NCBI GenBank assembly: GCA_002964805.2
Contig: PUDQ02000009.1
Location: 248,001 to 312,000 of the forward strand
Direction of reading: 5' to 3'
Source: Trametes villosa
Lineage: Eukaryota > Basidiomycota > Agaricomycetes > Polyporales > Polyporaceae
Length of the DNA: 64,000 nt
Shown here: positions 53,755 to 64,000 of the stretch, piece after piece
Numbering within the stretch: the stretch's first letter is position 1
How the letters are laid out: each line of letters begins with the position of its first letter
Translations under genes and position numbers: made by a program
Notes under the pieces: model-generated
Told to the model about the DNA's origin: nothing
The model's input: the letters and a program-made list of their open reading frames with translations, nothing else
Database searches by the model: none

Positions 53755-55076
53755 CCTCACGCAGCACGAGGGCTCAGTTGATGTGGCCGACGGATTCTAG
53801 GAGAGACCTTTGGATGTGTAGGTGGTTCTGCTTCTAGCCGCCGTAGAGACCGACTCACCGGTGAATTTTGACCTACAGGCGCAACCTACATTACTACAGC
53901 TGGCCGAGAACTTGCAGTGTTACCGCCCATTCACCTACCGTAACAACGACTTCATCACACTGGCATCTGCAGTCCTGTAGTTCAAATTGCAGCTACAGTT
54001 TCATGTTCAATTCTCCGCCTCCAGTAGCCGCAACACACAATACATATACTGTACAGTAAGTTTCCCTGGTCATTCGGCCTCCTTAACCTCGTTCAGTTCA
54101 TGGGCAAGCTTCACTACATCGTTCTACAGCGGGTAGGCATCAGTCTCCGACACTCGGATGGCGTTTTCCCGCTGCGACTTACCCCCTTCCGCGCGATCTT
54201 CACCGCAGGATCGCCCTCACGCGCGTTGCGGGTGACGGTGTTCCCCTGCCGATACCCTAGTTCAGCATACCTTGCGTCTCAAGTCATGAGTAGGTGCTCG
54301 CCTTCTTGCTCGTCACCTCCGCGGTCCCCTCCTCCACGATCTCCGCGACTTTGCCCTCCGCGTTGCCCCCGCCCCATCGCCACCTGGGCTGCGTTCAGCT
54401 GATTTCTCTCCGAGAGGAAGGTGTGAGAAACGTACGACACATCCTGCCCTTCCTCGAGCTTGTCGGCCATTGATTTCGTCTGGGGATTGGTCGTACAGAA
54501 TGGATACAGGAGGTTGAAGATGTTTGCTTCAGAGCCTCTCATTCCATCAGTTCTTTATGAGATCCAGCGGTCCCAAATAGGAACATGGCCCCCGCTCCCG
54601 AGCTGGCAATCCCGACGTCACCGGCCGCATCCAGCTACGCGCTCTCCATACCCGGACGATCGTGCGCCCACAATCGCGCCGTGACGTCCTCCTGCCAGCT
54701 GGTCTGCACACCTCGCACAAACATTTGCACACACCTCCGTGGAATCCCGCCAGCAAAAAAGGCGACGGGAAAGCGCGAATGTCATAAATTAGCCAAAGGT
54801 AAGAGGCGGGGTCTACGAAGTAGTACGTATATATGGGGGTGGTGCCGGCACAGTGTTGCGAAGAGCTCTGCTAAGATTAGGCGCCTCGGGCGGAGTTCTG
54901 GGAAGCGTCCGATGGTATACGTATACAAGAGCGACAGCGAGAGCGGGTGTGCGGTTAGATAGGGTGCTGGGAGGTGCACGGTGGTGGTAGTGGTAATGTG
55001 GCAATGGTACAGGGCACGCTCTATTTTGCACAGCGTCCATGGGGGTGGGAGCGTCAAGGATCGCGAGCGAAGCAGA
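53755..55076. other. Long intergenic stretch at the right end of the F-box block
   Basis: About 1.3 kb with no recognisable family. One minus-strand frame with a true ATG (54279-54542, 87 codons, with a Gly/Arg-rich end) looks mildly protein-like, but I cannot connect it to anything. No F-box remnant was seen here, so the block seems to end at 53754. Confidence 0.4.
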
Positions 55077-57337
55077 TTACTGGATGCGATCCCACTGCTT
55101 CATGCAGGAGTAGCCGTCATAGTCTGTTCCACGTCGTAAGCACATTCAGTACGTCTGCACAGAGGCGATAGAGAGAGGAAGAGCAGGAGGGGAACGCACC
55201 GAAGCTGCGCTGCACGTCGCAGTCGCACTTGCCGCGCTTCCACGCGCCCTCGCCGCGCGGGCAGTGCGTGTACGGGTTGTGCTCGTACCCGATCTCGTCG
55301 AAGAAGTGGATCTGGTCCTTGTTCGCGAACAGCGCGACCGCGATGCTGTGTACCGGCGCGTCGCCCCATCGCTGTTATTGGACCCCGCCATCAGCACCGG
55401 TTGAAGCATAGCGATAGGAGAGACGGGGGAAACGCACCTCGTAGTAGAAGCCGCCGGTACGGTCGAGGTGCTCGAAGAACTTCGTGTACGCCTCGTCGCG
55501 CCAGAAGTCCATGCTCGCGATCTCGAAGTTACTCCAGACTGCCCCCAGCGCATCGTCAGTCACCGGTACGCACGGCCGAGAGGGGAGGATCAGACGCACA
55601 ATGGCAGAGGTTATACGAGTCGCCGCCGTCGTCGGACATGTAGCCCATCGCGTTATTGGGCGCGACGTATTCAGGGTGCTTCTTCGTGAAATCTGGATGC
55701 GCGAAAAACGTGATGAGCAACCCGTATCGAGAGATGAAGCGCAGGAGGACGAACCTTTCACGGTATCCCACAGCGTCGGGATAGTGGCGCGGAACTCGTA
55801 CATCGTGATCGTGAAGGCTAGCACAGGCGTTAGCATCGATCGCGTTGAGAGCACGCAAAAGCAGCCTCACCGTAAGTCTTGTTATGGTCCTCCATGTAGA
55901 GGAAGGGATCGAAGTCGATATCGCAACGGAAGTGCACGTCAGGCCTGCTTTTCCGTCAGCACTCGCCTCACCACCACCGCAGGCGAATACGCACTCTACG
56001 CGCCAGTACCACTTGTACTGCTGCAACAGCGGATGCCTGTAGAAGAACTATCGCTCGCGTCAGGCGCGCACCTCTCACCTCAATGAAACGCAAGACGTAC
56101 CCCGGAGTTGAAGCGGCACATGTTGCGGTATGACACGCTGCCGCCGTAGATGATGTTGTCCTCGACCATCTTGTCGCGGCTCGCCTTCGCCTTCTCCTCG
56201 TCGATCCAGTCGGGCTGGTACCAGTCGTCGTGGGGGATCTGGCCGAACGTCACTTCGCCGTTGATGACATTGCTTATACGTCTAGGGGGACAGGTCAGTT
56301 AGACTACTTATTGCATGGAAGGCCTCTCTTCTCGGTAGGAACTGCGCGTCCGGGGCAGCTTACGGAACCGGAAAACGCGATTTGATACCCTGCAATATGA
56401 TGGCGCTGCGCCGCTCTTGGGAATCCTAACACGCGTGAGCGCAAGCGCGATCACTGCGGGTGACGGTAGCGGCTCGAGAACGCGCTCACATCTCCTCCAA
56501 CGCGTCTCACTGCGCACGACGTCATAACGCGGGCGCGGGCGCGGGCGCGGTGATCTAGCAATGCCAGCGCTGGGGCACCGTGTCATGACGACGGGTTGGA
56601 CGGCACGGAGGGAGGTACATACGTGTCGGTGCGCGCGCGGGGACACGGGCAGAGAGAAACGAGGGTCCCTCAAAGGTACGCGCTCGACACCCACACGCGC
56701 CCCGCTCAAACCGGCAGTTGCGTGGCGGATCATGACGAAGTAGCGTCCCCGCATAGAGGGGATCCACAGGATCGCGCTCGCTTCCGAGCAGGACACGGAC
56801 CCGAACACGGGGAGGGAGAGAGTGCGGGTGCCCAAGAGCCCAAGAACGAGAAAGCAGGGACAGGAACTCACGTCTTGAACTCCTCCGAGAACGGCTCCTC
56901 GTTCAGGAACACCCACGGGTAGCCGAACTTCTTGTTGAAGCGGTCCTCGAGGCGGCGCACGCTCCGCACCGCGTCGTTTACGTCGCTGTTCCGCGCGAGC
57001 ATGAGGATCGACGCGTTCGCGCGCCGCGAGATGAGCGAGCCGGGGTGCGCGGGGACGTCGACATGCTCGAAGTAGGTATCGGGCACGGGCTCGAGGCGCG
57101 ACTCGCCGCCCCAGGAGAGGTGCGCGGCAATGTTCTTGAACGAGGTCGCGCGGCCGTAGTCTTCGTGCGTGAAGCTGAGGATGGAGTGCAGGCCGATCTG
57201 CGTCGCGCGGTCCCACGTCAGCTGTCTGTTGACGGCGGCGGCCGCGGGGGAAGATGGAGGCAAGCCAGCAATAGAATACCCACGATGATGAAGATCACGA
57301 GGAAGAGGTAGCGCGCGGTCGTCGTTGTCTTGAGCAT
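55077..57337 (-). CDS. GT15 family alpha-1,2-mannosyltransferase, KRE2/MNT1-like (395 aa, 10 exons)
   Basis: Minus-strand exons: 57284-57337, 56872-57221, 56101-56281, 55995-56047, 55871-55944, 55755-55817, 55600-55692, 55438-55538, 55200-55371, 55077-55123; frame holds throughout. Order of marks: short N-terminus and membrane anchor (RYLFLVIFII), [185 protein letters not shown]. These type II Golgi proteins transfer mannose from GDP-mannose to O- and N-linked glycans. Two points are odd: the second intron is 590 nt, and the first splice leaves a short anchor. Confidence 0.94.
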
Positions 57338-58743
57338 CGTTCTCGCCGCTCGCTGGGGGCGTCGCCGGCAGCGTTGGAGGAGAGGATCAAGAGAGGATGG
57401 TGGGGGTCGGAGAGAGAGCTGAGCGCGGGCTGCGGAGGGCGGCGAGCATTTGGCAGACGATCAAGCGACTGCGGGCGGTAAGACAGCTTGCTCCACTCGG
57501 CTACCAGGCGCCTGCACTTGCATGTCTCTTCCTCCGTTTGGCATCCGTAGTGTTCGTCTCGCCGTCCCCGTCGTATCCATTCCCCCCTTCGCCGCCCGCT
57601 CCCGGAACCGTAAGCCCAGTTTCCTCGTCAGCAGCCACCGCTACCGGGTCAGGTACGCGCATATCACCCTTAAATGATTAGGGGCACAGCCGTCCATTCA
57701 TTTTACGCCGCTCATCTGCGCAACCCGATGCCCCTTGATCAGTCACCAGTGCATACTCATCTCTGGCGAAGAGCCTGGCTAGGCTCGCTATCTCGTGCAA
57801 CGGAAACGCTCTTGCGGAGTTGGCGTCCGCTCAGGCAACACCACGGCCATAGATGACCTGTTCGCGGGGCCCGTGCCTCACGCCCTCCTCGACCCTGTGC
57901 GAACCAGCCGCCACTCGAAGCACGACTGAGTGCACTACGATTTCTATGTCACATTGATGACTCTAACTTCGACAGCTAAGGGAAGGCGAACTTCGTCATG
58001 GACATCTCTATCTGTCCCATGGAACTCAATCTTCACTTTTCGCAGGAGCGATGCGCCTGTAGGTCACCTCGGTCCTCGGGGAGTCTTACCACCCGTATAG
58101 CTGCAGTGGGACGCCAAAGTTGTGATTTCTCTGAATCTCCTCACACCTCCGGATCGTCAACGTCAGTCTGCCGCAGCCGCCCCGAAGTACGTGTGCTGCG
58201 TAGCGAGTATGTCACCACCGCTACTAACCGTACACCGACGCTCACTAGTATCCCAGGATGATCGCTCGATCACCTCTACCACTCGCACACACACTCACGC
58301 ACACCACGCAGATTTCACGCCCTCAATGTGTAATCCACCCCGGACGCCAACCGCTGCAGCGCAGCCACCAGTCCGCTGCGGGCCCTACAGCGAAATCACC
58401 TTCAGTTCAGCGCTGTATGCGTGCTCACAGTGGCTGTAGCGATATGGACCGTACCGCAGAAACGATCGATGCGGCAAGAGCGATCGTGCATGCAGCGTCG
58501 TCTACGGTCCTCATACTCCCCGCAACATCTGCAGCACACCGGCAGCAGCAGCAGCGTCGACGAGCATGTCGCGGACGAACATAAAAACCTAGGTTCGTGC
58601 CTCGCACTCCTCACCTCCTACCGTTCCCCAGCCCCCGTCTCTCGTCGCACGCGCCGAAGCTCTATTTCAACACCCTGATTACCCCACAGTCAACCTTTCC
58701 CGCCCCGGACTCCCCAAACTTGAAGCCAATCCGACCAAACGCC
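57338..58743. other. Intergenic between GT15 gene and the RNase III-like array
   Basis: Both flanking genes read outward, so both promoters lie here. A TATA-like ACATAAAAACC (about 58580-58590) is about 160 bp before the first array gene, and a CAGCAGCAGCAGCGTCGACG stretch precedes it. No coding feature recognised. Confidence 0.5.
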
Positions 58744-59305
58744 ATGCCCGCCCACATCCCGCCCGCTCCCCAGCTCCCGCAAGAGGCCCTCATCGAGGTC
58801 TTCACGTACCCCGACCCCGCGCGGCCGCTCGACCCGAACAACCGCTTTAGCAACGCGCGCAGGCTCGAGTTCTTCGGGAGCAAGGTCGCCGAGGCCTTGT
58901 ACGTGGAGGTCATGTTCCAGCGCTGGCCGCGCGCGAACGCGCCGCAGCTGCAGGTGCGTCTCCGGGCTGTGGGCGTGTCATACGGATGCGGCTGACCGGG
59001 ATTCCACTCTGGTGTGTGTGCAGAACATGACTGCGAGCGGGTTCCGCGCGTTCGTAGAGCGTGTCGTAGCGGCCTACGAGTGGCCGCGCCACGTCCGTGG
59101 GCCGTTCCCGCCTGGCGTTAACCTCCAAAGTGCCGAAGTGAGTGCGCCTTCCTGACATCGTGGCGTGTGTCAGACGGCTTACGGGGAGTGTGTACTATAG
59201 GAGGCACACCGTATCTTCTTCACGTACGCGGGAGCCGTAAAGGTCCAGTACGGATACACGCGCCTGCACGAGTGGTTCGCGGAGCTCCAGTCCGCGAGGA
59301 TCTAG
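58744..59305 (+). CDS. Small RNase III-like fold protein, copy 1 (142 aa, 3 exons)
   Basis: Exons 58744-58953, 59024-59137, 59201-59305; both introns phase 0. The order of elements follows an RNase III domain: ALIEVFTYP (as in ..ALTHPS), RRLEFFGSKVAEALY (as in ERLEFLGDAVL), FQRWPRANAPQL, then an AFVERVVAAYEW helix and EAHRIFFTYAGAV (as in DTFEALIGAIY). The four acidic metal ligands of real RNase III are replaced: Arg and Ser in the signature, Arg and Phe in the last helix. There is no dsRNA-binding domain. Whether it binds RNA, or has another job, cannot be told. It is the most divergent of the four copies. RNase III-fold assignment is by motif pattern only. Confidence 0.75.
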
Positions 59306-60553
59306 GGCCGTTCTGCCCGCGGGGGCACGCTCGAGCCGCTTTCTCGGCTGTTTCGTTCTGTTTCGTTATAGATCGTTCTGTCCCTGTTCACGCCGCCTTG
59401 TTTTTTCGTTCGAAGCCTGTGATTACAATGTTTGTTTGACTAGATTCTGATATAAGATACTGCCCGTATAATGTGTAATGCCGCAGTGATAGAAAATGTA
59501 CTACGTCTGAACATCTTGCTTGAGAAAAGATACACGTCGTTGAGCTACTATCTCAGCAAAGGGAAAGTCGCCACAGTGCGCGGCAAGTGTACTGCTCTCT
59601 GTAAAAGCACACCCGCCCTTCCATGGCACACGAATCACGAGACTATCCGCCGTAGCTCAGCGTAGCTCTCTCGGTAGTTGTGCCCACGGTAAGCCACATT
59701 GGACCCCGGGTTTGCTATCAATTATGAGGCTTAGTAGCCGGCTCGCAAGCTAGCTGCGGCGCATACAATGCTGCTAGCCGTCCTATGTGGGAGCAGGGAT
59801 GGTCCTTCGAGGTCGGCCTATTCGGAAGAAATCTCCGATACCAGAACCGCCGTAAATCGCTGTTCGAGGCGCGAAAAACCGGTGCTCACCGACAGTACTT
59901 GGGACAGCTACAGCAGTTGCGGCATCGCAGCGGCGTCCGCATGCCAGTGGTGCACCTTCGGGCTGCTCTCCGCCTCGCAGCCAGCCGAAGCCGCAGAGAA
60001 AACGACATCGATCACACCCACAGGCTGCGCATCATACACCGCTGCAGGCAGTTGAGTCACCTTCAGGTGCCTGCAGAGAGTAGTCAAGAATACACGACCG
60101 CTGCGAACCAAATATTCAGTGTATGTCGCCCTCCACTGCAACATTTCTGGTCAGTGATGACTCACCCCTATGAATCGCACCCTGGACAGCTGAGTTAACC
60201 GTAAACTCGCTCGTGCCGTGGAGTAACCACGCACCGCTGGAGTTGCTGAAGTTCTAGTCCGCATCGAGCCGGAGCGGTGCACCCCACTCAGGCTGTCGAT
60301 CGTCTCGCTCTAGCTGCGCAACATACACCGGCGCTGCGGGCCCCATGTCTGCAGAGGAATGTCAGAAATACATCGTCGCTGAAAACCACATACTCAAGGC
60401 ATGTTCCGACCCCCTGCAGCAGCTCTGTCGGAGGGGGATATAAGAGGGGTCTCTTGCCGTCGAAGGAGAGCACCACCTACCACCACCTACACGAACGCAC
60501 TCGACCAACCCCTCACTGCACTCCTCTCCACATCCCTCTCCCAAAGCAAAGAC
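59306..60553. other. Spacer in the array with a duplicated promoter segment
   Basis: Positions about 60025-60140 resemble 60308-60410, the upstream region of copy 2: GCGCATCATACACCG against GCGCAACATACACCGG, and CTGCAGAGAGTAGTCAAGAATACA against CTGCAGAGGAATGTCAGAAATACA. No gene follows the left copy. A tRNA-like string near 59650 was rejected. TATA box for copy 2: GATATAAG at about 60437-60444. Confidence 0.5.
60437..60444 (+). promoter_or_regulatory. TATA box of RNase III-like copy 2
   Basis: GATATAAG in a G-rich setting, about 110 bp before the ATG at 60554. The equivalent boxes of copies 3 and 4 have the same core and similar spacing. Confidence 0.6.
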
Positions 60554-61110
60554 ATGGCCGCCTTCGTTCCCCCCGCACCTACCCTCCCCGGCGAGGCCGC
60601 CCTCGAGATCTTCGTGTACCCCGGCAGCCTCCCCGCGAACCGCACGCTCGAGGAGAGCAACCGCTTCAGCGACAGCGGACGCCTCGAGTACCTCGGTCGC
60701 CAGATGACCGCCGCAGTGTATACGGACGTGATGTCCCAGCGGTGGCCGACCGCGACCTCGGAGCAGCTCCAGGTAAGCGCGCACCCACGCGTTCTGATAT
60801 TGCGGCTGACGCGGTATATGCTGCAGGGCATGGTTAATAACACCCTCGACGGCTTCATGGAGCGTGTCGCAGCGGCTTACCAGTGGAACCAGCGCGTGCG
60901 CGGCTACCCGCAAGACTTCAACCGCCAGAGCCTTGAGGTGAGCGCTCGCACACCAGCGCCTTGCGCGTATTCCTTCGGAGGCTGACTGGATATGGGGGCG
61001 CGTAGGAAGCACGCAGGCTCTTCCGCACGTACGCGGGTGCAGTCTTCGTGGAGCACGGGTACATGGCGCTGCGGGCGTGGATCGCGGGCCTCCTCGCGGT
61101 CTCCGGCTGA
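60554..61110 (+). CDS. Small RNase III-like fold protein, copy 2 (144 aa, 3 exons)
   Basis: Exons 60554-60772, 60827-60937, 61006-61110, phase-0 introns of 54 and 68 nt at the same places as in copy 1. MAAFVPPAPTLPGEAALEIF opens with the PPAP.LP.EA motif common to the array. Signature SGRLEYLGRQMTAAVY has Gly and Arg where RNase III has its first Glu and Asp; the last helix EARRLFRTYAGAVFVEHGY has Arg in place of the later acids. SQRWPTATSEQLQ and FMERVAAAYQW are the connecting helices; VRGYPQDF marks the loop before exon 3. The C-terminus is a short hydrophobic helix (ALRAWIAGLLAV). Confidence 0.8.
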
Positions 61111-61731
61111 AACCTTCGCGGAACGGCGCGCTGCGCCAAGTTCGCGCCGACCCTGATTGCGCTTCTTGTACTTCTAGCGTGTTGTGTAGTTTGCGGATGA
61201 TCGTTTGTGTACGTGACTGTGAGAATCGAATGTGCTTCCTTTGGACGAGTATATATAAACGTACCTTTTGCCTTGAGCCGCGGCTGCTCCGCTCCCCTTC
61301 GCTTCATAACAGTTTGCGCGCCGGCGAAATCGACCACGCCACCTCGGCACATCCTGTCGGTTCTGTCGAGGCCATGGAAGGGCGGGCGAGCCGCGCGTGT
61401 CACTCGCCTAAGCTCGATCACTCACGGGAGTGTGCTGCAGCGGAGTGAATATCCGGACTACCGCAGCACCCACAAACTGCGATTCGACCACGTACCAAGA
61501 GCAGCTGCAGGTGCCCCATCGCGCCGCACAAAAGCTTCAGGCGAGTGAACAATAGGCGTCGCTGCGAGACGCGTACGCCGCGCCCGGTCTCTGCGGCACG
61601 AGGGGAGGGCGATATAAGCACCCGGTGCGGCGTTGCGGCCTGCTCTCCTCCCCGCTCCGTTCCTCCGCCAGCGACGTCCGGAGTCGAAGCCGCAGCGTAA
61701 CTGACCGTAGTTTGTACGCAGACCTACGGTG
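61111..61731 (+). promoter_or_regulatory. Spacer and promoter of RNase III-like copy 3
   Basis: TATA box GATATAAGC at about 61611-61619, some 115 bp before ATG 61732. Farther up there are CTGCAG-rich segments of the kind seen before copies 1 and 2. Nothing coding was recognised. Confidence 0.5.
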
Positions 61732-62311
61732 ATGTCGACGCAGTCACCACCCCCCGCGCCACCGCTGCCCGGAGAGGCGCGCCTGGAGATCTTCGTCCAT
61801 CCAGGGGCGCTGCCGCCAAATCGTCCGCTGGAAGCAGAGAACAAGTTTAGCGACGCGAAGCGACTGGAGTACCTCGGCGGGAAGATGCTGGAGGCGGTGT
61901 ACATGGATGTCCTGCGGGCGCGCTGGCCACGGGCGACTGCGCCACAGCTGACGGTACGTCCGCGCCACTCGACGTCTTGTTCCCCCTCCGTGATGCGCAT
62001 GGCGCATTTCTGTACTAACACATGTGCTGTAGACACTTGTCAATAGCCGGATCAGAGGGCTGATGGAGCGGTCGGTGGACGCGTACAAGTGGAGAGACCA
62101 GGTCCGCGGATATCCGCCCAATTTCGACCGGAATAACCCGCAGGTGCTTCACCGTCCCTCTTCCACTGCTGCTGTTCAGCGCAGTTCGCTGACCCAAGGA
62201 CTGCAGGAGGCACACCGGCTGTTTCGGACTTACGCGGGCGCGGTGTACATCGAGCACGGATTCCTGGAGCTGCGAGGGTGGATCGTCGCGCTGGATCCGG
62301 TGCCTGCGTGA
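61732..62311 (+). CDS. Small RNase III-like fold protein, copy 3 (145 aa, 3 exons)
   Basis: Exons 61732-61953, 62033-62143, 62207-62311; introns 79 and 63 nt, phase 0. The first Met is the second ATG-like codon: the frame opens with GTG just before. PPAPPLPGEARLEIFVHPGAL is followed by NKFSDAKRLEYLGGKMLEAVY, where Lys and Gly replace the Glu and Asp of the RNase III signature. RARWPRATAPQLT and LMERSVDAYKW follow; the last exon is EAHRLFRTYAGAVYIEHGF with LRGWIVALDPV. It is close to copy 2 in sequence and identical in exon plan. Confidence 0.8.
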
Positions 62312-63067
62312 TGGAGGCGGGACTGGATACGGCGGCTGCTGTCAGGTGTACGACACACACATGCTATCACGTACGATATGGATGCGAATGGACTTCAGGA
62401 CTAGGTTGATGGATGCAGAGAGCGACTTGCCTAAAATAAGGCCGCTGTTGACGGCAGCAGTCACGTCATCAACCGCAGGCTGCGACGCGGGCCTTTTGCC
62501 GCGGGACCAGCGCAAGAGTACAGGCAGTCCAGCCATGTTGCAGCGGAAGTACAGCTGTTTTTGCTGAACTTCTGGTATACGGGAAGTGGCACGCTGGATA
62601 GTGGCGGTTTACGATAGTCATGATTCCTTGTGTACCATGTCGTAAGCTCTACACGTGTAAACTTTGTTGGGTAACTCACGCATGCGCTTAGCCGTGACCC
62701 TTTCAGGATAAGCTCGAAGACCTGCGCGATCAGTGGACGTCGTATGTCGCAGTTCATGTCGCCGGCTACGTGGGCCATGCTGGGACGGCACGACCTCACA
62801 AGGAAACATACGCAGCTCCGTCGAAACTGAGAACAACCGACGATCTCTGGTCCCGCAGAACTGAAGCCAGCAGCGCAAGCGAAGAAGCTGCGAAACATAC
62901 ATATGACTCTTCTGCAAAATGACGCGTCAGAGAAGAGTCTGCGGGCAGCGGCGACCTGAAGGATATAAACCAGCCTGGCTTACCTTTCGATGTATCGTCA
63001 GCCCGACCACATAGATACCTCCGAGCCTACCAATCACTCACCTTTCCCGCCCCAAACCTCATCTAAG
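62312..63067 (+). promoter_or_regulatory. Spacer and promoter of RNase III-like copy 4
   Basis: TATA box TATAAA at 62964-62969, 104 bp before ATG 63068. The remaining 600 bp show no recognisable gene. Confidence 0.5.
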
Positions 63068-63608
63068 ATGCCCGTTCCTCCTGCTCCCCAGCTTCCCGGC
63101 GAAGCGTACTTGGAGATCTTCATCCACCCGGGCGGCCCCTACCAGAGCAACACCCTCGACCCCGCAAACAAGTTCAGCGACACTCGTCGCCTCGAGCAGC
63201 TCGGGCGCAAGATGGTCGACATGGCGTACTTGCACGTCGTGTACACCAAGTGGCCGAACGTGGCAGGAGCGCAGCTGACGGTGCGTACACCGACGTCGCT
63301 TTCATCAGAGACTCGTAAGTGATTCGAGCTCACGAGGAACCTACAGATGCTGGTTAACACCACCATCAACGGCGTCATGGAGAGAGCGGTCAGGGCTTAC
63401 CGCTGGAAGGACCACGTTCGCGGTTGCCCACCGAACATCGACATCGCGCAGAGCTCAGAGGTTTCCTCATTTTGTCGCGTACATCGAGAAATCTCCTGAC
63501 CACACCCCGTAGGAGGCCCATCGCATTTTCCGAACCTACGCTGGTGCCGTGCACGTCGAACATGGATACGACGTGCTCAGAGACTGGATCGAAGCCCTCG
63601 CAATGTAG
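63068..63608 (+). CDS. Small RNase III-like fold protein, copy 4 (140 aa, 3 exons)
   Basis: Exons 63068-63280, 63347-63460, 63513-63608; introns 66 and 52 nt, phase 0. MPVPPAPQLPGEAYLEIFIHPG opens the protein; DTRRLEQLGRKMVDMAY has two Arg at the signature acid sites and Gln inside the LEFLG core. TKWPNVAGAQLT, VMERAVRAYRW, VRGCPPNI, then EAHRIFRTYAGAVHVEHGYDVLRDWIEALAM. It is the shortest copy, with the C-terminal helix trimmed by three to four residues. Expression of each copy from its own promoter is suggested by the separate TATA boxes. Confidence 0.8.
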
Positions 63609-64000
63609 GCGACGAATAGCTTCAAAGCTAAATTAGCTGGCTCGCAGAATTCAACCGGAGAAATGAGAGAGCGATATGGATATCGTGTACTACCACCAGT
63701 TGTTAGCAGCGTCATGCATTTCATGTGAACTTGGATAGTAACCAAACCTGAAGGCTGCATGGCGGATGACATGCACCGATCCCTTCAAGTTTGAGGCTTC
63801 CTACATACAACTAGAGTGGTAGTCTTGAGAAGTACTTAGTACGAGACATGCACATGTTGCTGTAGTCGAAGGACCATGAAGGCGGAACGAAAGATTCGGG
63901 TCTGCGCAGAATTCGCCACATGGACGCGCTCCGGGATTCTCGGAGCGCTCGCGAGGTTAGCCGGAAACGTAGCGCGGAGGCGGCAGCGCAGGCTTGCTCC
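63609..64000. other. Window end, nothing recognised
   Basis: 3' flank of copy 4. No further array copy begins before the end of the window, although a fifth could lie beyond it. Confidence 0.4.

Noticed and set aside
54279..54542. 87-codon minus-strand frame with a true ATG
   Set aside because: It could be a small gene, but there is no family match, paralogue or promoter signal to support it.
59640..59735. CCGTAGCTCAGCGTAGC, resembling the D-arm of a tRNA
   Set aside because: No B box or matching acceptor stem follows; GGACCCCGGGTTT does not fit.
59785..60198. 137-codon open frame before RNase III-like copy 2
   Set aside because: It starts with a weak context, resembles no family, and its 3' part overlaps the duplicated promoter segment.

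Overview
This window comes from the nuclear genome of a mushroom-forming basidiomycete (Agaricomycetes; a wood-decay order such as Polyporales fits, but that is inference). The DNA is GC-rich and the genes are dense. Introns are typically 47-70 nt with GT..AG ends and CTRAY-like branch sites, and TATA-like boxes precede several genes. Several genes have no long open frame and were rebuilt here exon by exon from reading frame and family conservation. There is no tRNA, rRNA, CRISPR array or prokaryotic operon.

Layout. 1-6 kb: F-box genes and one frameshifted F-box relic. 6.4-14 kb: a polytopic membrane protein, an 11-exon M20 peptidase, a 9-exon FSH1-type serine hydrolase and a second membrane protein with an in-frame TGA. 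14-29 kb: a relic of the membrane-protein gene, then five intact F-box genes and two F-box relics. 29-36.6 kb: a third membrane protein, a cysteine-rich membrane protein and a bromodomain gene whose 1.25-kb intron carries a MITE-like insertion. 36.9-53.8 kb: seven F-box genes. 55-57.3 kb: a GT15 alpha-mannosyltransferase. 58.7-63.6 kb: a tandem array of four small paralogues that look like RNase III folds lacking the catalytic acids.

The 15 F-box genes fall into three classes. Class A (7 copies, ~600-635 aa) has a PPYYG motif near the N-terminus and, in every complete copy, a tiny first exon joined by a phase-2 intron of 50-54 nt. Class B (6 copies, 575-596 aa) includes three copies that share a conserved leader with two introns before the start codon. 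Class C has 2 copies (~631-642 aa). Gene order shows an inverted segmental duplication. Reading up from 17.7 kb the order is C, B-relic, A, B-relic, B, A. Reading down from 53.8 kb it is C, B, A, B, A, A, B, with the opposite orientation. Two members of the left block have decayed to C-terminal remnants.

How the genes may work together: the F-box proteins would be SCF ubiquitin-ligase substrate receptors whose variable C-terminal halves bind targets. The repeated membrane proteins are interleaved with them, but any functional link is speculation. The M20 peptidase, FSH1 hydrolase, bromodomain protein and GT15 enzyme are ordinary housekeeping genes. The least explained parts are the RNase III-like array and the mirrored, partly decayed F-box block.
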